DNA from: Colletotrichum lupini
Lineage: Eukaryota > Ascomycota > Sordariomycetes > Glomerellales > Glomerellaceae
Assembly: GCF_023278565.1 (NCBI RefSeq)
Contig: NC_064681.1
Span: 620,001 to 684,000 of the forward strand
Direction of reading: 5' to 3'
DNA length: 64,000 bases
The position numbers were made by a program, and so were the translations under genes. Positions 11,885 through 25,079 of this stretch are shown here, one piece after another (positions within the stretch are counted from its first letter, which is position 1; each line of letters starts with the position of its first letter). The notes beneath the pieces were generated by a model. It was not told the DNA's origin. It worked only from the letters and a program-made list of their open reading frames with translations, and did no database searches.

Positions 11885-13751
11885 ACGACGGCGGCTACCA
11901 ATTCAAATTGATCACACACGATTGGGAGGAATGTTTAGTATCGGACAGAGGAGGGCATTTCAGATGGCATGGGCGGCGTTTGTTTCGTTGACGAGAGACT
12001 GACAGGAAACCATGATACCCTAAGAAACGGAATTCAATATTTACACTTTGCTTCCTCATCTGGTAGCCGATGAAATGAATCCCAAAGAAGTGTGACAAGC
12101 GAATGAAAGTCCTCGATCGGTAGGGCCTCTTTCTATTTTCTGCGCATCTGACGCGTGGGCAAAGTGGTTGGTGTGGGTGTCGAAGACTCGACTTGTCTCG
12201 GGACCGAGGGGGAGGGAACAGCGCCAGGCCCAGGTATCCAGGTCGACGGCCAGGTACGCGCGCGCGCAGAGCGGTAGTACGCAACTACGTAGGCACGTAA
12301 GCCAAGCTCTCGGTGGGCAAAGAACGAGGTCAAGGTAACTTATTCTCCGTGCCCGTCTGTGTGGGTGCTCGAGGGTACGATGTCATAGGTCATAGGTCCC
12401 ACAGGTAAATGGTTAAGTTTGGGGGGGATTTTGAGTTGCGACATTAAGGTTTTTGCGGCTCACGTATAGGGCATGGTACCGCCCAGTGCCGCAATACCTT
12501 AAGAGTAGGGTAAGGTATTTCGTGGGCTTTGAGGTGTGGAAGGTTACAACGGTTGCCGCTGGCTGGGGTGGGGTTTGGGGGCAGGACGAGAGACAAAGAG
12601 TGACCGGATTGGGGGATCTGGAACACGGCCAAGTCGGGACGAAACCGAGGCACGGGCGGGGGATTGGGGGAATTGGTCTCGGGTTTTACTGGACAAGGTA
12701 GGCGTCTGAAGTCTGAGGTGGTTTCGCGTATCAGAATTTGCGGCTTGGGAGTTTTAGCATTTCAGGCACGCGGAAGTCTAAGACGTCTATGCCGTTGGGA
12801 CCTGGCGGGGGTGGATGGACGACGTGCGTTTGTCGCGGTGAGAGGGGGGGAAAGATGGTTGTAGCAGCCGCTGCGCGAGGCGTTGCGCCACTTGGTATGG
12901 TGTTGGTGTTTGATGGGCGCCATGGCTTGTCTGGCGTGAGTATCATCCGCGTTCGCTTAGATTCATTGGTGGGGGTTGGAGCTTCCGGTTAGTGACAGTC
13001 TCAGGCAGTTAGTCGCATCATCAACGAAGGGGGGAAACGGGGGGTGATATCCAATATTTTTGAAATTCTTGTAAGTTGGGAAAAGGGTGATCTAGTATAT
13101 GGTAAAAAATTGGAGGGGGAATAAGAAGAGAAATTTGGTGAAGAAGATGCCAAGACTGCGCTGGTGATGCTGTGCTGCCGGCGCTTCCACCCCGCGGAGG
13201 TCCGTAGGGGAAGCGCAGCGGCGAGACAAGCAAAAACAAGCAGACGCGACGTCTTGGATGCCAACATTAGTTTTGGGGGTGACCATAATCCTCCTCTGTA
13301 AGGTCCACTGACGACGTCCTCCCATGTCTCTGCCACTTCCGTCTCGCTCTCACTCGCTCATGTCGTCAGTCATCGTCGTTTTGATGAAAATGCCCAAATA
13401 ATATTCCGCCTGAAAGAACAACCGCTGATGCTGATGGATGCTTTGTTGTGAACCGGTCACATATGTAATAAGTCGTAAATGGTACAGACGACGGGCCCGA
13501 TGGCGTCGTGGTCCTCTCCGTCGTGAAAATTGGCCGTAGAGAAAGGAGAGGCGAGGCCGGGAGTGAGGCGGTTCATCAGAATCGTCGGAGCAATGGATGC
13601 TCACACGTCCGCCCGGGTTGGCTTCTGCAGTGAGGCATTAAGTTGCGTGGTGGTTGACATGCTCCCGACGAGCTCCGGCCTGTCTCTTTCCCGCCGTTTC
13701 CCCTCATCGCTCATGATGAATCGTTTGACGCTTTGCATGGTAAAGCCAGGC
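11885..13751. other. Gene-free stretch
   Basis: It contains the 3' region of the GH17 gene, an alternating CG run near 12256, and several G-rich runs (for example near 12420 and 13030). Open frames are short, lack recognisable domains and conflict between strands. I see no supported gene. Confidence 0.45.
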
Positions 13752-13979
13752 TCACGTTCTCAAAGGACTGTAGTATCATGTTAGTCATGGTTCCAGTGAA
13801 GACCAGTCGAGAATGAAGACTTACGCGCAACCTTGAGGCGTCACAACACCAAAGAAGCAGTCGCCCGAGACCTTTTGTGCTGCGGGCACGACCTGATTTT
13901 GACGGACGGGAGTGATAACCACGCCTGCGGTGGCGAGTGACGCGCACAGCGTCGTCAGGATCGCGAGTGAGACCTTCAT
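13752..13979 (-). CDS. Possible small secreted protein (56 aa, two exons)
   Basis: Exon 1 runs 13979-13825 and exon 2 13767-13752. They are joined across a 57-nt intron with donor GTAAGT, a CTAAC branch site and acceptor CTACAG. The product starts MKVSLAILTTLCASLATA, a clean signal peptide, and leaves a mature chain of about 38 residues with two cysteines (CFFGVVTPQGC) that could form one disulphide. It ends APLRT. I chose the ATG at 13979, not the in-frame upstream one, because it places the hydrophobic core at the N-terminus. No family is recognised. The size, signal peptide and orphan character fit effector-like or antimicrobial-like small secreted proteins. No function is claimed. Confidence 0.5.
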
Positions 13980-16900
13980 CTTGTCGTCGTCGGTTGGTGT
14001 TCGAGGAGAGGGTATATTAAACAAAAAGGAAGGCGGCTCAAGATAGCTGCCTTTGCGTACGCGCGAATCGGACCGGTTTCGTTGACGAGGTTCCCCAATT
14101 CCAGTCTCTTTCTGATATCCCGCTTTCTTGTTTTTTCTTGTTCCCTTTGATTTCCAGAATCCTCCTTCTCTCCGAATGATCGTGGAGTTGTTGTTGTTGT
14201 TGTTACGGACGTCGAGCTAGCGACGAGTCGTCTTGGTTGGTGAAAGAGTGGCGTTGAGGAAGTGTGTACCGGCAGGTCGGCAGAAAAATATGTATAGCGA
14301 AGGCAAGGTTTTTGGATCAGACCAGCTGGACTAGCAGAAACGAGTGCGGGCGGGCGCTCGATGGGTAAAAAGAGAGAGGCGAGGTGCAGCTTCTGCCGTC
14401 TGGGATACGAGCAACACACGGTTGAGGTGTGATGTAGGTGATGGTGTGTGGAAAGGATTTAGACTTTGGGTAGGAAGAATGTGTGGGATGTTGGTGTGTT
14501 AAGAGTGAAAGCCCGAAAAGGTGTGTGTGAGCGTGCAGATCTCTTGGCGTGCGTGTGCGGGTTCGTGCGTTGTATGCGTCTTGCTTGAGGCCGTATGTTC
14601 GTTGTATGGTACGGAGTATTGGTGGCTGTTTGGTGGTATAGGTATGGGAGGTGTACTTGGTTGGTGATCGTGAGACGAGGAGTTGAGATGGTGAGAGAAG
14701 ACGAGGAAGAAAAAAGAGGGACACGGGTTTTGTGATATCGGACGATGATGGGCTGTGACGAAACTCGTCTCGACAGGGGCGGTGGTACCGGGTAGGCGCG
14801 AGTACCTCGGTGTTCGACCTCGTACACACCAAAGGCAGGGAGGGAGACTGGGACAGAGAGGGGCAAAATATGGTGTCGGAGACGAGGCCCAGCTGCGTCT
14901 CTGGACCCATACCCAAGCCTTCTTTGAGTGGGAACATCTTTTGACTATTGATGCTAAGCATTCGAGGGACAGGGCATGCTCGACCTCGAGAGCTTGAAGA
15001 CAGGGGGGGATGGTGACCTCTTTGGGGATGGAGGACCGAGATGAGCGGGTGGAGTTTCAGGGTTGAAACCCATTGCGGCGGTGCGCGGTTGCGGTGAGAG
15101 TTGGCTTAATGAGTGTGGTCACTCTGGTGAGTCGGTTTTGATTTGCTTCTTGGGGTAGTGGTGGTCGGTTCATTTCACGGGAGGTCTTAGAAGGTGGTCG
15201 AGATGGTTCGTGATGGTGTTGCTGACGCTCGTGGTCGAACGTTGGTGAGTCGACATATCTCACAGTGCTTCTTTCCCACGGTTACTGACTCTGTGCCGTG
15301 TGGCTGCGGACCAGCGCTCGGAGAATAATAACCTAATGCACAGCGCGGACTGCACAAGCACAACCGCCGAAGCCGCCGCCAGCAGACCGAGACTAGGACA
15401 ACCAGGCCAGCGTCAGGACTCTAGCAGGGGAAGGGCGGATCGTCAGAGGCTGGATTTGCCTGGAAGGTCTCCAGAGTCCAGCCGCCAAAACCGAGCAGGG
15501 CCAAGGAATTAAGGTTGTGCGATTGAAGCAAGGGGGGAAGAATCGATTCGATTGGACAGTTGAGGCGACGATGTCTTGACAGATACGATGGACGTGGAAA
15601 AAAGCAGAGCCGTTGGCATTGGCAGTGTGGGCTCCAGACCTTCTGGAATGGCAGCGGGGATCGATTGGATGGGAGAAGGAACGGCAATTCGGTGCCTGGA
15701 CCCCTGACTCTTTCCCTGCAGATAATTGGGTGTGATTGGCTGGAGAGGATGGACTTGGAGGGGATATGCGACACGCCCGGATTCTAAGCCGCGCCACAGC
15801 AAATGACCAGGGACCACTCAGATGGGCGGGTTCACCGTTCTGTGGTGGGAAAAGACGATGGGTGGGGCTGCATGTCACGGACTGGACCGAGGGATGTAAG
15901 GGGGAAAGAGAGACCGGGTGATTGATTGGCTAGAGATGGGAAGAAGGGGGAAGGAGGGAGCTTAACAGGTCACGTTATCAATCAGTCCTTGAGGAAGGAG
16001 GCACCATGGTGAAGGTAAGCACGACAAGGAGGCTGCGCCATAAGCAAGAGGTGATTGTTAGTGTGCCTGGCTGACGGGTTCCGACTTGCTTACTTAATGG
16101 AAGGTAGCAACCCTCCAACGACAACCCGAGACAGCAACGACAAGGTAAAACCTGGCTGTCGCAACTCCAACGCACATGGCGCACTTGACGGCGTGCCTGG
16201 CTGGACCAGGGGCTTCGCTGTCACTGTGGTGGTTTGGCTTTCCAGCATGTCAGTCCTGATGAGAAAGCCACTGAAAACTTCCTTCCCCCTTGACATGGAT
16301 TCCGGGATTTTGGTTTGGGAGATCCCATTTGCATTGACTCTCATCAGCCCCTCTCATGGTCATCATCAGTCCACAATCCCACCCCGTTGTGCCCGTCAGC
16401 GATTCATCGACGTGATCCTTGGTGGTGATCTGGCGACTTTTTCTCTTGGGGGCCACTGTCGTTCGTGGATCACTGGCCATCTCTGAGCGCGGCGCCAACT
16501 TCAGACTACCGGTACCTTATCCCGTCCCTTACTGGATGCCCAGACCAGCCAACTCGACTTCCCAGACTTGACGGGGGGCTCGGCGCTGGGCGCGGCCTCC
16601 CAAGGAAGCTGGACGCGTGGCGGACATGTCTGGACGAGGAGGATCTACCTGATCTTAGGAGGCTTGGGTGAATCGCAGCCATGGATACAGGCACAAGTGA
16701 CAGGACACGTCGTACCGGCACTTGACGCATCGTGACGAACCCTCGAAACGTGGCTGATGGGCCTCTGAAAAGTGGGTTTGGTCTTAACCCACTAGCCCTC
16801 TTCTTAATCCTGTCAGGCAAGCCGCATTTGCTTCGGTAAAGATACCACGGTACCTAGCATGCAGTCCTGACTGCAGTGGCCTACGATAAACGCAGATAAT

Positions 16901-18297
16901 GCAGCATCCCGCTGCTGTAAGTCGCGCTCGTCCTCATCGGCCTCCAACGGGATCCAATTGCCGGGCAGCATCTGCCGGGACATACCCTGTCCTCAAAGCG
17001 CAATGCTGAAAGGGGTAAGAAACTCTCTCGTAGTCGTCGTCTAGTTCAGCTGAAGCGGCATATGCAAGTCACAAACCGTCGTGCTTCCCCCTTCAACCAT
17101 GGCCCCTCACTTTCTCTCCCCTTTCTTGCAGGACTTGCGCCAACGCACGAGCCAGACACTGGACGATTCTCTAGTCTCCCTCTCTGGATGGGTAAATGGA
17201 TAGATGAGAATGCCTGGCTGACTCTCCCTTGCCCTCCGTCGCCCGTGTGTCTCCTGCGATGCGGCTCTGCCGCTCCGTTCCGTGGGTCCGCCTGTTCTAC
17301 GCTGATCTTTTGATACGCGCCGGGAGGAAACTGATGTATCTTCCGCGCTTTTTCCTTCATGCTGTGTACAAACGTGTTCTCACCTGAGGGGGCCTTAATA
17401 CCACTAGATCGTCCGTGAGCTCACGGAAACAGAACGGTCTCCCTTCCGGACGTCTTCCGGGTGAAGGGTTTTCATCAAGACGATACAGGCACACGTACAC
17501 AGTCTGCCATGTTGAAAATCTGCCCAGATGCCCATCCCTTTCGCTGACCTGTCGAGTTTTCTGTGCCGCCTTGCCGGAGACCCTCTGTCTCGGTGCGGTG
17601 GTGATGGAGAAGGGTCCCGACTCCTTGTTACACAATGTCTCGCTAGGGCGGGTTGACGGCGGGTGGAACGACTGGATGGGTCTAACGGGTGAGGTTTTCA
17701 CCACGCAGACACGGCAGAACCGTTGTCAATGATGTTTGGTGGCTTGTGTGAGGAATGTGATCGAGTCATTGGCCACGTACGCGCCTTGCGGTCCCGAGTA
17801 TGAGAATTCGTCATACTTCATTCCTCGGTCGTGCTCTCTGTTATGTCGAAGCGACGTCATCGGCGTTGGTCTGTGTTACTTCTGAAGACGTGGGAGTGAG
17901 CGTACAACCATGTGACCACTACCTAAGCTTCAGAATCGACAGAATGCTCGCTACAAAGTGTTCAATCATTTTCACTAACAATATCTTATCCAAGCAATGC
18001 GAAAGATGGCTTACCATTTTCGTGCCTCTTAAATTTTAAATTATTTGTTAACACAACCAATTTACAGATTTTGGGTTACCGCTGTGTAGAGGCAGAAGAG
18101 ACTACTTCACGGGGTTTACAAGACCACAGAGTTGCTCAAACACCCTTTAAAGGGACGGGGCACTACTTCATTTTGTCCTCATCAGTGTTACATCTGTTGA
18201 AAGGGTTCTTTGTTCCAGAACATCAAAAAAGGTTCCTTGGGCTTGAAGACTACAGTACTCAAGCAGACTAGGCCTGTTGTCAATGCTTTACTGCTCA
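13980..18297. other. 4.3-kb stretch with no recognisable gene
   Basis: The first kilobase is purine/pyrimidine-skewed low-complexity sequence upstream of the small secreted protein gene. Open frames up to 214 codons occur (14961-14317 minus; 15878-15393 minus; 16055-16486 plus). They are Ser/Pro/Thr/Arg-rich translations of biased sequence with no domain, no plausible intron pattern and no conserved motif. Composition is not RIP-like. A long leader or non-coding transcript cannot be excluded. Confidence 0.4.
14187..14204. repeat. (GTT)6 microsatellite
   Basis: Six uninterrupted GTT units are visible upstream of the minus-strand small secreted protein gene. Confidence 0.9.
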
Positions 18298-19743
18298 TTA
18301 TTTCCCTTCTGCAGTGTCACTATACTGACTTTCATCCTCAGACTCACTGCTCACTATGTCTGACTCTGATGAGTCTACCGTGAAAGAACTCAGAGATCTC
18401 ATGAAACCAAGTGTCATCTCATGCTCCGGACCAAACACCATGACACTACGCAGAAAACCCTTCTCCATGATACTCTGTGCTTCTTCCCATTTGCATTGAC
18501 GGTGCTTGATGAGTCCCAGATATCCCATGCATCGAAGTATATGATTCCCAGCGTCACCATATAGGTCTTCATACAACCGAGACACATGGGCCATACTCTC
18601 TTCTGCATCGTCAAGCAAGCCTCGAACGTATTGCAGAATGCCCAAATTCTCAAATGCTTCGGCTTCCATTTCGTTTCCTGGCTCGCAGACTTGCTTGATG
18701 CAATGCAAGGCTCGGCGCTGGACATCGATAGCTTCTGAAAAACGATCTTGTTTGCCCATGGCATCCGCCAACGTGCCCAATATCTCAATGGTGGTATTAG
18801 AAGCCTCGACGTTGGCTAGGTTTTTGGGTAGAAACTGGCGACAAAGTCTCTCTGCCTCCTTGAATTTTCCTTGCGAGATAAACATCCTTGCCAGATTGTT
18901 GTTAAACGCCATACCGGAGGGTTTGCTGCATCCAGGCAATTTATCCACCAGCTTCGATGCCTCCGAGAATGTCTCTCGTGCTTCCGACGCGCAGTCCATG
19001 TTCGCAATTGCCATGCTCAATTGAACCTTCAGGAATGCCTTCTCTCCCAAGGACTGAGCATCATCTTCCTTGAGTTCTGCAATGGCACTGACCAGGAGGT
19101 CTTTTGCTTCCCTGTAATCTTCTGATTTTAGATAAAGCTCAGCAAGAAGACTAACTGTGGAAAACTTGCTGATACTTTCCTGCGGCAGGATAGCAATCAA
19201 AGCAGCAAGAGCTTGCTTCGCTTCTTGTTCGCGATTGAGGGATCCGAGAATATCTGATCTGAGTTGTATTGCTTCAAAGAAAAGCTCTTCGTGCCCATTG
19301 TGTGCTTGTGTCTCCACCATGGCCTCAGATACGTCAAGCGCGAGCGTCAAGTAGCCCATGGAACTGTATATTGTCGCCATATTGTGTCTGATAAAGAAGG
19401 TCGAAGAGTTGTTTTCGGTGGAATCCTCCGCATTAGCTGATAGTACAGCTTGAAAGTGAGGAAAGTCCTTGTAGGATAATGTCCTGCGTCCATAATCGCT
19501 TTCGCAGAACCTGGCCATGGTTGTCAGTGCTTTCCCGACGAAACTCTTTGCCAAGCCCTTTCGCATTAGCCATGCAGTAGTGGCCAGCTGTACAAGGCGA
19601 TGCATATCTAATTTCTCATTTTTGCTCTCTCTGAGAAACGAAAACGCCTTGAGAGCACCAAGAGCTTGCTCCAGACGAATCGAATTCGCTTCATTTTGAC
19701 TAAAGCACTCTAAGCTTGGGGTATTCGCATGGTTTTTATCAGA
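18298..19743 (-). pseudogene. C-terminal part of a broken NLR-like gene: end of NB-ARC plus TPR region
   Basis: The open frame runs from just inside the solo LTR to a stop at 18298. It begins with the helical end of an NB-ARC module (LEQALGALKAFSFL, then LDMHRLVQLATTAWL, a hallmark of fungal NB-ARC-TPR proteins). About 400 residues of TPR-type helical repeats follow, then an acidic Ser/Glu-rich tail. Fungal NLR-like proteins of this kind act in non-self recognition and heterokaryon incompatibility. The first Met in frame is at 19605, so a gene finder would call a 435-residue TPR protein there. The frame upstream of it is clearly coding and continues the fragment at 19933-20608, so I read this as the 3' half of a disrupted gene. 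It could still be expressed as a TPR-only protein. Confidence 0.75.
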
Positions 19744-19938
19744 TTAGAAGTCCAATTCGACCGCGGCATACAGCCGACTGCGCAGGGGCCAATTAGGGGC
19801 CCTATTTATAATTATTATAGCTAGCCTAACCTACGGTTAGAACCTCCTTTTTATACCTACGTAGATATTTAGATAGTTTAATTAATCTCTTCGTTAACTA
19901 CGGTTCGAACTAATTACCCTATAATAGGGATACTAATA
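19737..19938 (+). mobile_element. Solo copia LTR (202 bp) inserted in the NLR-like gene
   Basis: This 202-bp unit matches LTR A (3640-3841) along its full length in inverse orientation. It is flanked by a perfect 5-bp target duplication GTTTT (19732-19736 and 19939-19943). Ends are TATCAG..CTAATA, which are RIP or point variants of TG..CA. A solo LTR arises by recombination between the two LTRs of an inserted element. It introduces the stop at 19935-19933. Removing it with one duplication restores the host frame exactly (codons for DEN followed by HANTPS). Confidence 0.9.
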
Positions 19939-20608
19939 GTTTTCGTCCATATGTTCATCCTTGGAATTGTAGTTATCTTCTTGCGAATGACAATCTCGTC
20001 CAGAGAAAACCACATTTGCATCCGCGGATTCGCAGTCCTCTTCGAGTCGGCTGGTGCAATCTTCCGTCGGTTGGGACCCGTTGCTTTTGTCCTCTGTCTG
20101 GTTTCTCGCCTCTGGTGAGGATTCTTCCAAGTACATATAGACAGTTAGGAACTGTCTCTGTATTGCTTGGCAATTAAAGAAAGCCAACAGTGATAAAATT
20201 CCAGCCGCGAGAGAGTTTCTCATCGTCAGTTCTTCGAAAGACACTGTCCAGGTAGCCATTACAGCTCGTGAAATGCCAGCATCCCGATCAACGGCTTCGA
20301 AGTTCTTACTCAACAGCTCAGATTCAGCAGCATCGCCTTTGTTCAAGATCCGAAGATAGCGGTCAATGCTCATAGAGGTATCTTGCATATACGCTGAAGC
20401 CTGAGCGATGGCGAGTGGTAGGTTTTCAAGGCGAGTTGAAAGGGCGGAAGCTGCTTCTATTGATAATGAAGAGTTACTAGATATCTCGCGGATCATTTGC
20501 ACTGACTCGCTATCGCTCATGGGCCCAACCTCCAGCAGCGGTTGGCCGGGAACAAGTCTCACACTAACTTATTTATTCCGTGTTATAACGAGGATCGAGC
20601 TATTGCCT
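19933..20608 (-). pseudogene. Middle part of the broken NLR-like gene: C-terminal half of NB-ARC
   Basis: Reading down from 20608, the frame gives SSILVITRNK, a stop, VSVRLVPGQPLLEVGPM, then LENLPLAIAQASAYM and the winged-helix-like region. This is the order expected after Walker B in an NB-ARC domain (sensor TTR/TSR motif, then the GLPLA-like motif). The P-loop, Walker B and N-terminal effector domain are missing, because the sequence is cut at 20608 next to the gypsy element. The stop TAA at 20571-20569 is what RIP would make from CAA. The frame ends in the solo LTR at 19933. An open frame from a GTG at 20562 is only an artefact of the stop above it. Confidence 0.75.
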
Positions 20609-20613
20609 ATTAA

Positions 20614-20802
20614 TAAGTATATAATATAGGGAAGAAGCTCACAGAGGCTAACTACTATTAGGGTTTAAAAAAAGAATTACTAAAATCTACCCTTCTTTCG
20701 AGGTATATTATTAATACTCTATATATACCTAAGCTACTCCTTTATTACTTAGTCCCCCTCTTTATACCCCCTAAGTTATCCCTTAACTAATAAAGCTTAA
20801 TT
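20614..20802 (-). repeat. Gypsy element LTR (3' in element orientation)
   Basis: It aligns along its length with 27750-27937. Differences are mainly C/T and G/A, as expected from RIP acting independently on two copies. A purine-rich tract (minus strand, near 20840-20830) lies just inside it and may be the polypurine tract. Confidence 0.85.
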
Positions 20803-23800
20803 AATAAGGCTTAATAAAGTACTCCCTCCCCTAGGCTTTATTTTAAAGCCCGTTTATAATTTATATATATTATATTAATTTTTTATTTAAAAAGTTTTTA
20901 AATATATAATATAAAGGCGGGTATAAATAGCGCTTATTAACTTAAATATAAACCCTTTATTTTAAATAATAGCCTTATAATTCTATACCTAAGTCGCTCT
21001 TATTTATAAGCCGTCTTTATAATTATTAATACTTAAATAATCGTTATTTTACTTTTATTTACTAATATTAACCCCCTTCTAAGCTATTATAATTCCGAAT
21101 TCCTTTTTTTTTTTTTATAATTATCTTTTTTATATATAATCTCTTATTTTTATTAATATTTACGCTACTCCCTCGTTATATAAATATTATAATTAATAAA
21201 TATTTCTTAGATCCTTATTTTTATATACTTCCCGTACTTAAGTAAGTCTTTTATAGAGTCGTTTTATATTCGCTATTAACTCGTTTTAATATAAATATAG
21301 CTTCTAATTATAGAATTACTATTATTAGTAATAAAACGGTTATTAATATTATAAATACGTTTAGTAATAGTAGTAATAATAATCTATTTAAAAAGCTTAA
21401 TATTCCCTTTATTTACCCTAACCTCGTATATATATCGCTACTTATATATTATTTATATTAACTATTATAAACCTTTATTAAAAAAAAAAGCGAACGCTAA
21501 AAAGATCGGGGTTAGCTAAATACGCCCGCTCCCCTACTTTATTTACGTTATATATAAAGCGCTTAATTTAAAAACTAAGTATTATAATTAGCTAAGTTAA
21601 TAATTTATAGCCCCTAGTTCGCTCCTTTATTTAATATTTTTTTAAAATCTAGCGTATATTATATTAAATATACTACGTAGAACTATTTTTATAAAAATAT
21701 AATAAGCGCTTAGTATAGTTATTATTCTATTACTTCTCTTACGTATTATATCAATAATATTTTAAGTCCCTAAGTCTATAAAATCTATAATTTAAACCCT
21801 ATAAAGTACTGCTCTTATTTTAAATAATAACGTTTATAATTTAGAAGTTTATCGCTCTATTATCGCTTTATTATTACTACTACTTAGGTCGCTAATATTA
21901 CTCTATAACTTTAATAAACTTATTAAATTACTATTAGTAATACGTAAAGGGTACTTAAGCGCGTTAATAAAGAGGCCTACTTAATCCCCGTTATTAATAA
22001 TAATAATAATAAGGTAGTTATAAACTCCTCCCGCACTATATTTTTATCTTATAATAACACTATAATTATACTATTTCGCACTATTTATAATAAAGTACGC
22101 TACTTAAATAATATTTTAGCTAATATATAGTTACCCCGCCTACGCTCCGTATTTATAACTAATTATTTATAAATTCGTTAATAACAAAAAGATTATTTCT
22201 TTTATAATAACCCCTAGGATAATAGCTAAAGCGGCCCTTTTATATATAAGGGTAGTTTTTTTTATAAATAAAAGCGGTCCTCCCGCGTATTATAAAAATT
22301 AAAAAAACGGTTTATAATTAGTACGTTTATATTACTTAGTTATAACTATATAGCCCCCCTTTTTTTTTTATTAATAACTAATTTACTACGTTATTAGGCT
22401 TATTAAGAGCTAGGGCGCGCTACTTAATTAAAACTCGTTCTTTATATATACTAATTAATATTATATTTTTAATATACTTAGCTAGCTCTTACGTATTTTT
22501 ATTATTATTATATCCCTTTTACTAAATTAAGTATTATTATTTCCTCTTTAGCCCTTTATATTATATAATATCTTCTATTTCGTAAAATAGCTCCCTATCT
22601 ATATTTTTAATAAATAAGGGCTTCTAAGGGGCTTCTTCGTAATATTAATACGACTTAAGTAAGGATATATAAAATATATTATATATTTTATATTACGTTA
22701 GTATATTTAATTAATAAGTAACCCCTACCGTTCTAATTATTAATTTAACTTCGAATAAGCCTAAATACTTATTAACTAATTTCTAGCTAAGACGCTACTT
22801 ACTAATATTCTTTTTTAATAATAATACCTAATTACCTATTTTATATAATATATCTATCTTAGCTTTATTAGCTTATTATTTATATATTTTACGTACTTTT
22901 TATATAAAAGGTTATAGAACTTTTTAATTAGTTCGTAATCGGGCTATACGCTCCTTAGTTAAGATATTTTATATACTATCTCGAGCCCTTATTAAAATTA
23001 ATATAAAGTACGTAAGTAAAAACTTAAGTAGGGCCTTAGTAAGTACTTTATAAATTACTAAGTACTAAGTATTATTATATATAAACTTAGCTAAGTAAAG
23101 ACGCTATACTTAATCTAATTAGTCCTAAGTATAAAAGTAATAAAAATACTATTCTAAATATTAATTCTACTATTCTATTTAACTATCCGTTTATAAGTAA
23201 AACGTAGTATTAAAACGACTTTTTATTACTAAAAAGTAATAAAAATAAGTCTAAAACTTATTTATAAATAACGACCCCTTATCAAAGACGATCCTTTTAA
23301 GTATTCTAAACTTAATAAAGATTTTTATAAATAGGAGGTTTATAAATCCCTAAGCTATAAGGGTCGTCCTCGTAGTAATATAAACGCTATACTTTATAAA
23401 TCGGTTTATTATAATAAGTATTATATTATAGGGGCGCCTCTTAATTAGTATAATTAATATAAATAAGCTTATAATAAAGTTTAATAATATTTCTTATTAT
23501 AACCTAACTAAAGTAAATAAGGGGCGTAATAAGCTATATAACTTATAATAATAAGGCTTCGTCCGCTAATATACTATATAAGTATTAATATAACTTTTTA
23601 TATCCCTACTTACTCTATTTTAATAATAATAGCGTTTTAATAGTATTATTATCCGCTTTATATTATAATATCTTATTATAAATATATTATAATATATTTT
23701 AATAACCTCCCTTTTTAGCTTCTTATATAATAATACGTAAATATAATTACCGTAATATAATAGCCCTCTTAAGTTATATACCTAGCTTTATTATTACTTT

Positions 23801-25079
23801 TTTTTAACTAAGCGAGGCCGTTAGTTCTTTTTAATTTACTACCTATTCTTTATAAAAACGTCCTCTTATTAAATAGTTTATAGTTAACTTATTATTAATA
23901 ACCCCTCTTTACTAACTACTATTTTAAGTACTCTTATTATATTAAAATCCTATAAAATAAGTAGCTCGTAATTTATAATTTTAATAATAAGCTTAAGTAG
24001 CTCTTTAAATACTATATTATAACTCTAATACCCTAGGCTCGTAGCCCCGTTATATTTTTTAAAATACTCCTTAGAGTTCCCTTAAGCTAGAGCTCCTAAC
24101 CTCTTTTATTTACTTTTTTATACTATTACTAATTCCGCTTCTAAAATACTTATTATCCTTTTTATTTAAGAGCTATTCTTATAGCTCGTTTTTATATACC
24201 TTATTATTATAACTTAAAAGGGCTCTTATATATTTTTAATATTATAAAAGTCTTCCCTTATTTTCAATAATAGCTCCTCTACTCTATTATTATTATTATT
24301 TTTATTATAATTAGGTCTTTATAATAGTCTATTTACTAAGTTCTTTATACTTAATTTAAACCTAATTTTAATATTAAATATTATAAGTTCGTTTAGCTAG
24401 CGTAGCTATTTCTTATTTAATCTCTTTTTTATATTTAAAAACTATAAATTAAAATAATTTATAAATACTACGACCTAATTTCGGTTATAAATAAAATAGT
24501 ATTACTAATTCTTTAATATATCTATAATAGCTAATAGCTCCGTATCTCTTATATTATAATAGCTCTTTATATCTATTAATTTCCTTAACTTATAAGTAAT
24601 TAAGTACTAATTACCCTTGAATAATTATATAATTACTAAGCTAATAGCTCGAATTAAAGCGTCTATTTATAACTATATAAGTAAAGTAGGGTTAAAATAT
24701 TATAATATTAGCACGTTAATAAATACTATTAATAGCCTCTTAAATAACTTTATAATAGGTATTAATAACTCTAACTATCCTAGTTTTACCTTCTTTAATA
24801 AGTCTATTAAAAGTACTATTATTTTAGTATAGTTATTAATAAATCTATAGTAAAACCCCGTAAATTTAAAAAACGTTTATATATTTTTAACGCTCTTTAA
24901 AAATAATTAATTTATTATAACTTCGGTACGCGCGGGTTCTATTTCTATGCTTTTATTAAATACGATATACCCTAAGAATCCTATATATAATATATAAAAC
25001 TCGTATATATTACTATTTAGATATAAGTTTTATTATTATAGTTTTTATAGTATACTACGTACGTACTCTTTATATACTA

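Noticed and set aside
14317..14961. 214-codon minus-strand open frame rich in Ser, Pro, Thr and Arg
   Set aside because: It is a translation of pyrimidine-rich low-complexity sequence, with no domain or signal and with overlapping frames of similar quality. It is more likely upstream or leader sequence.
24617..24832. 71-codon plus-strand open frame in the gypsy element
   Set aside because: The element's pol is on the minus strand. This is a chance frame in AT-rich RIPed sequence.
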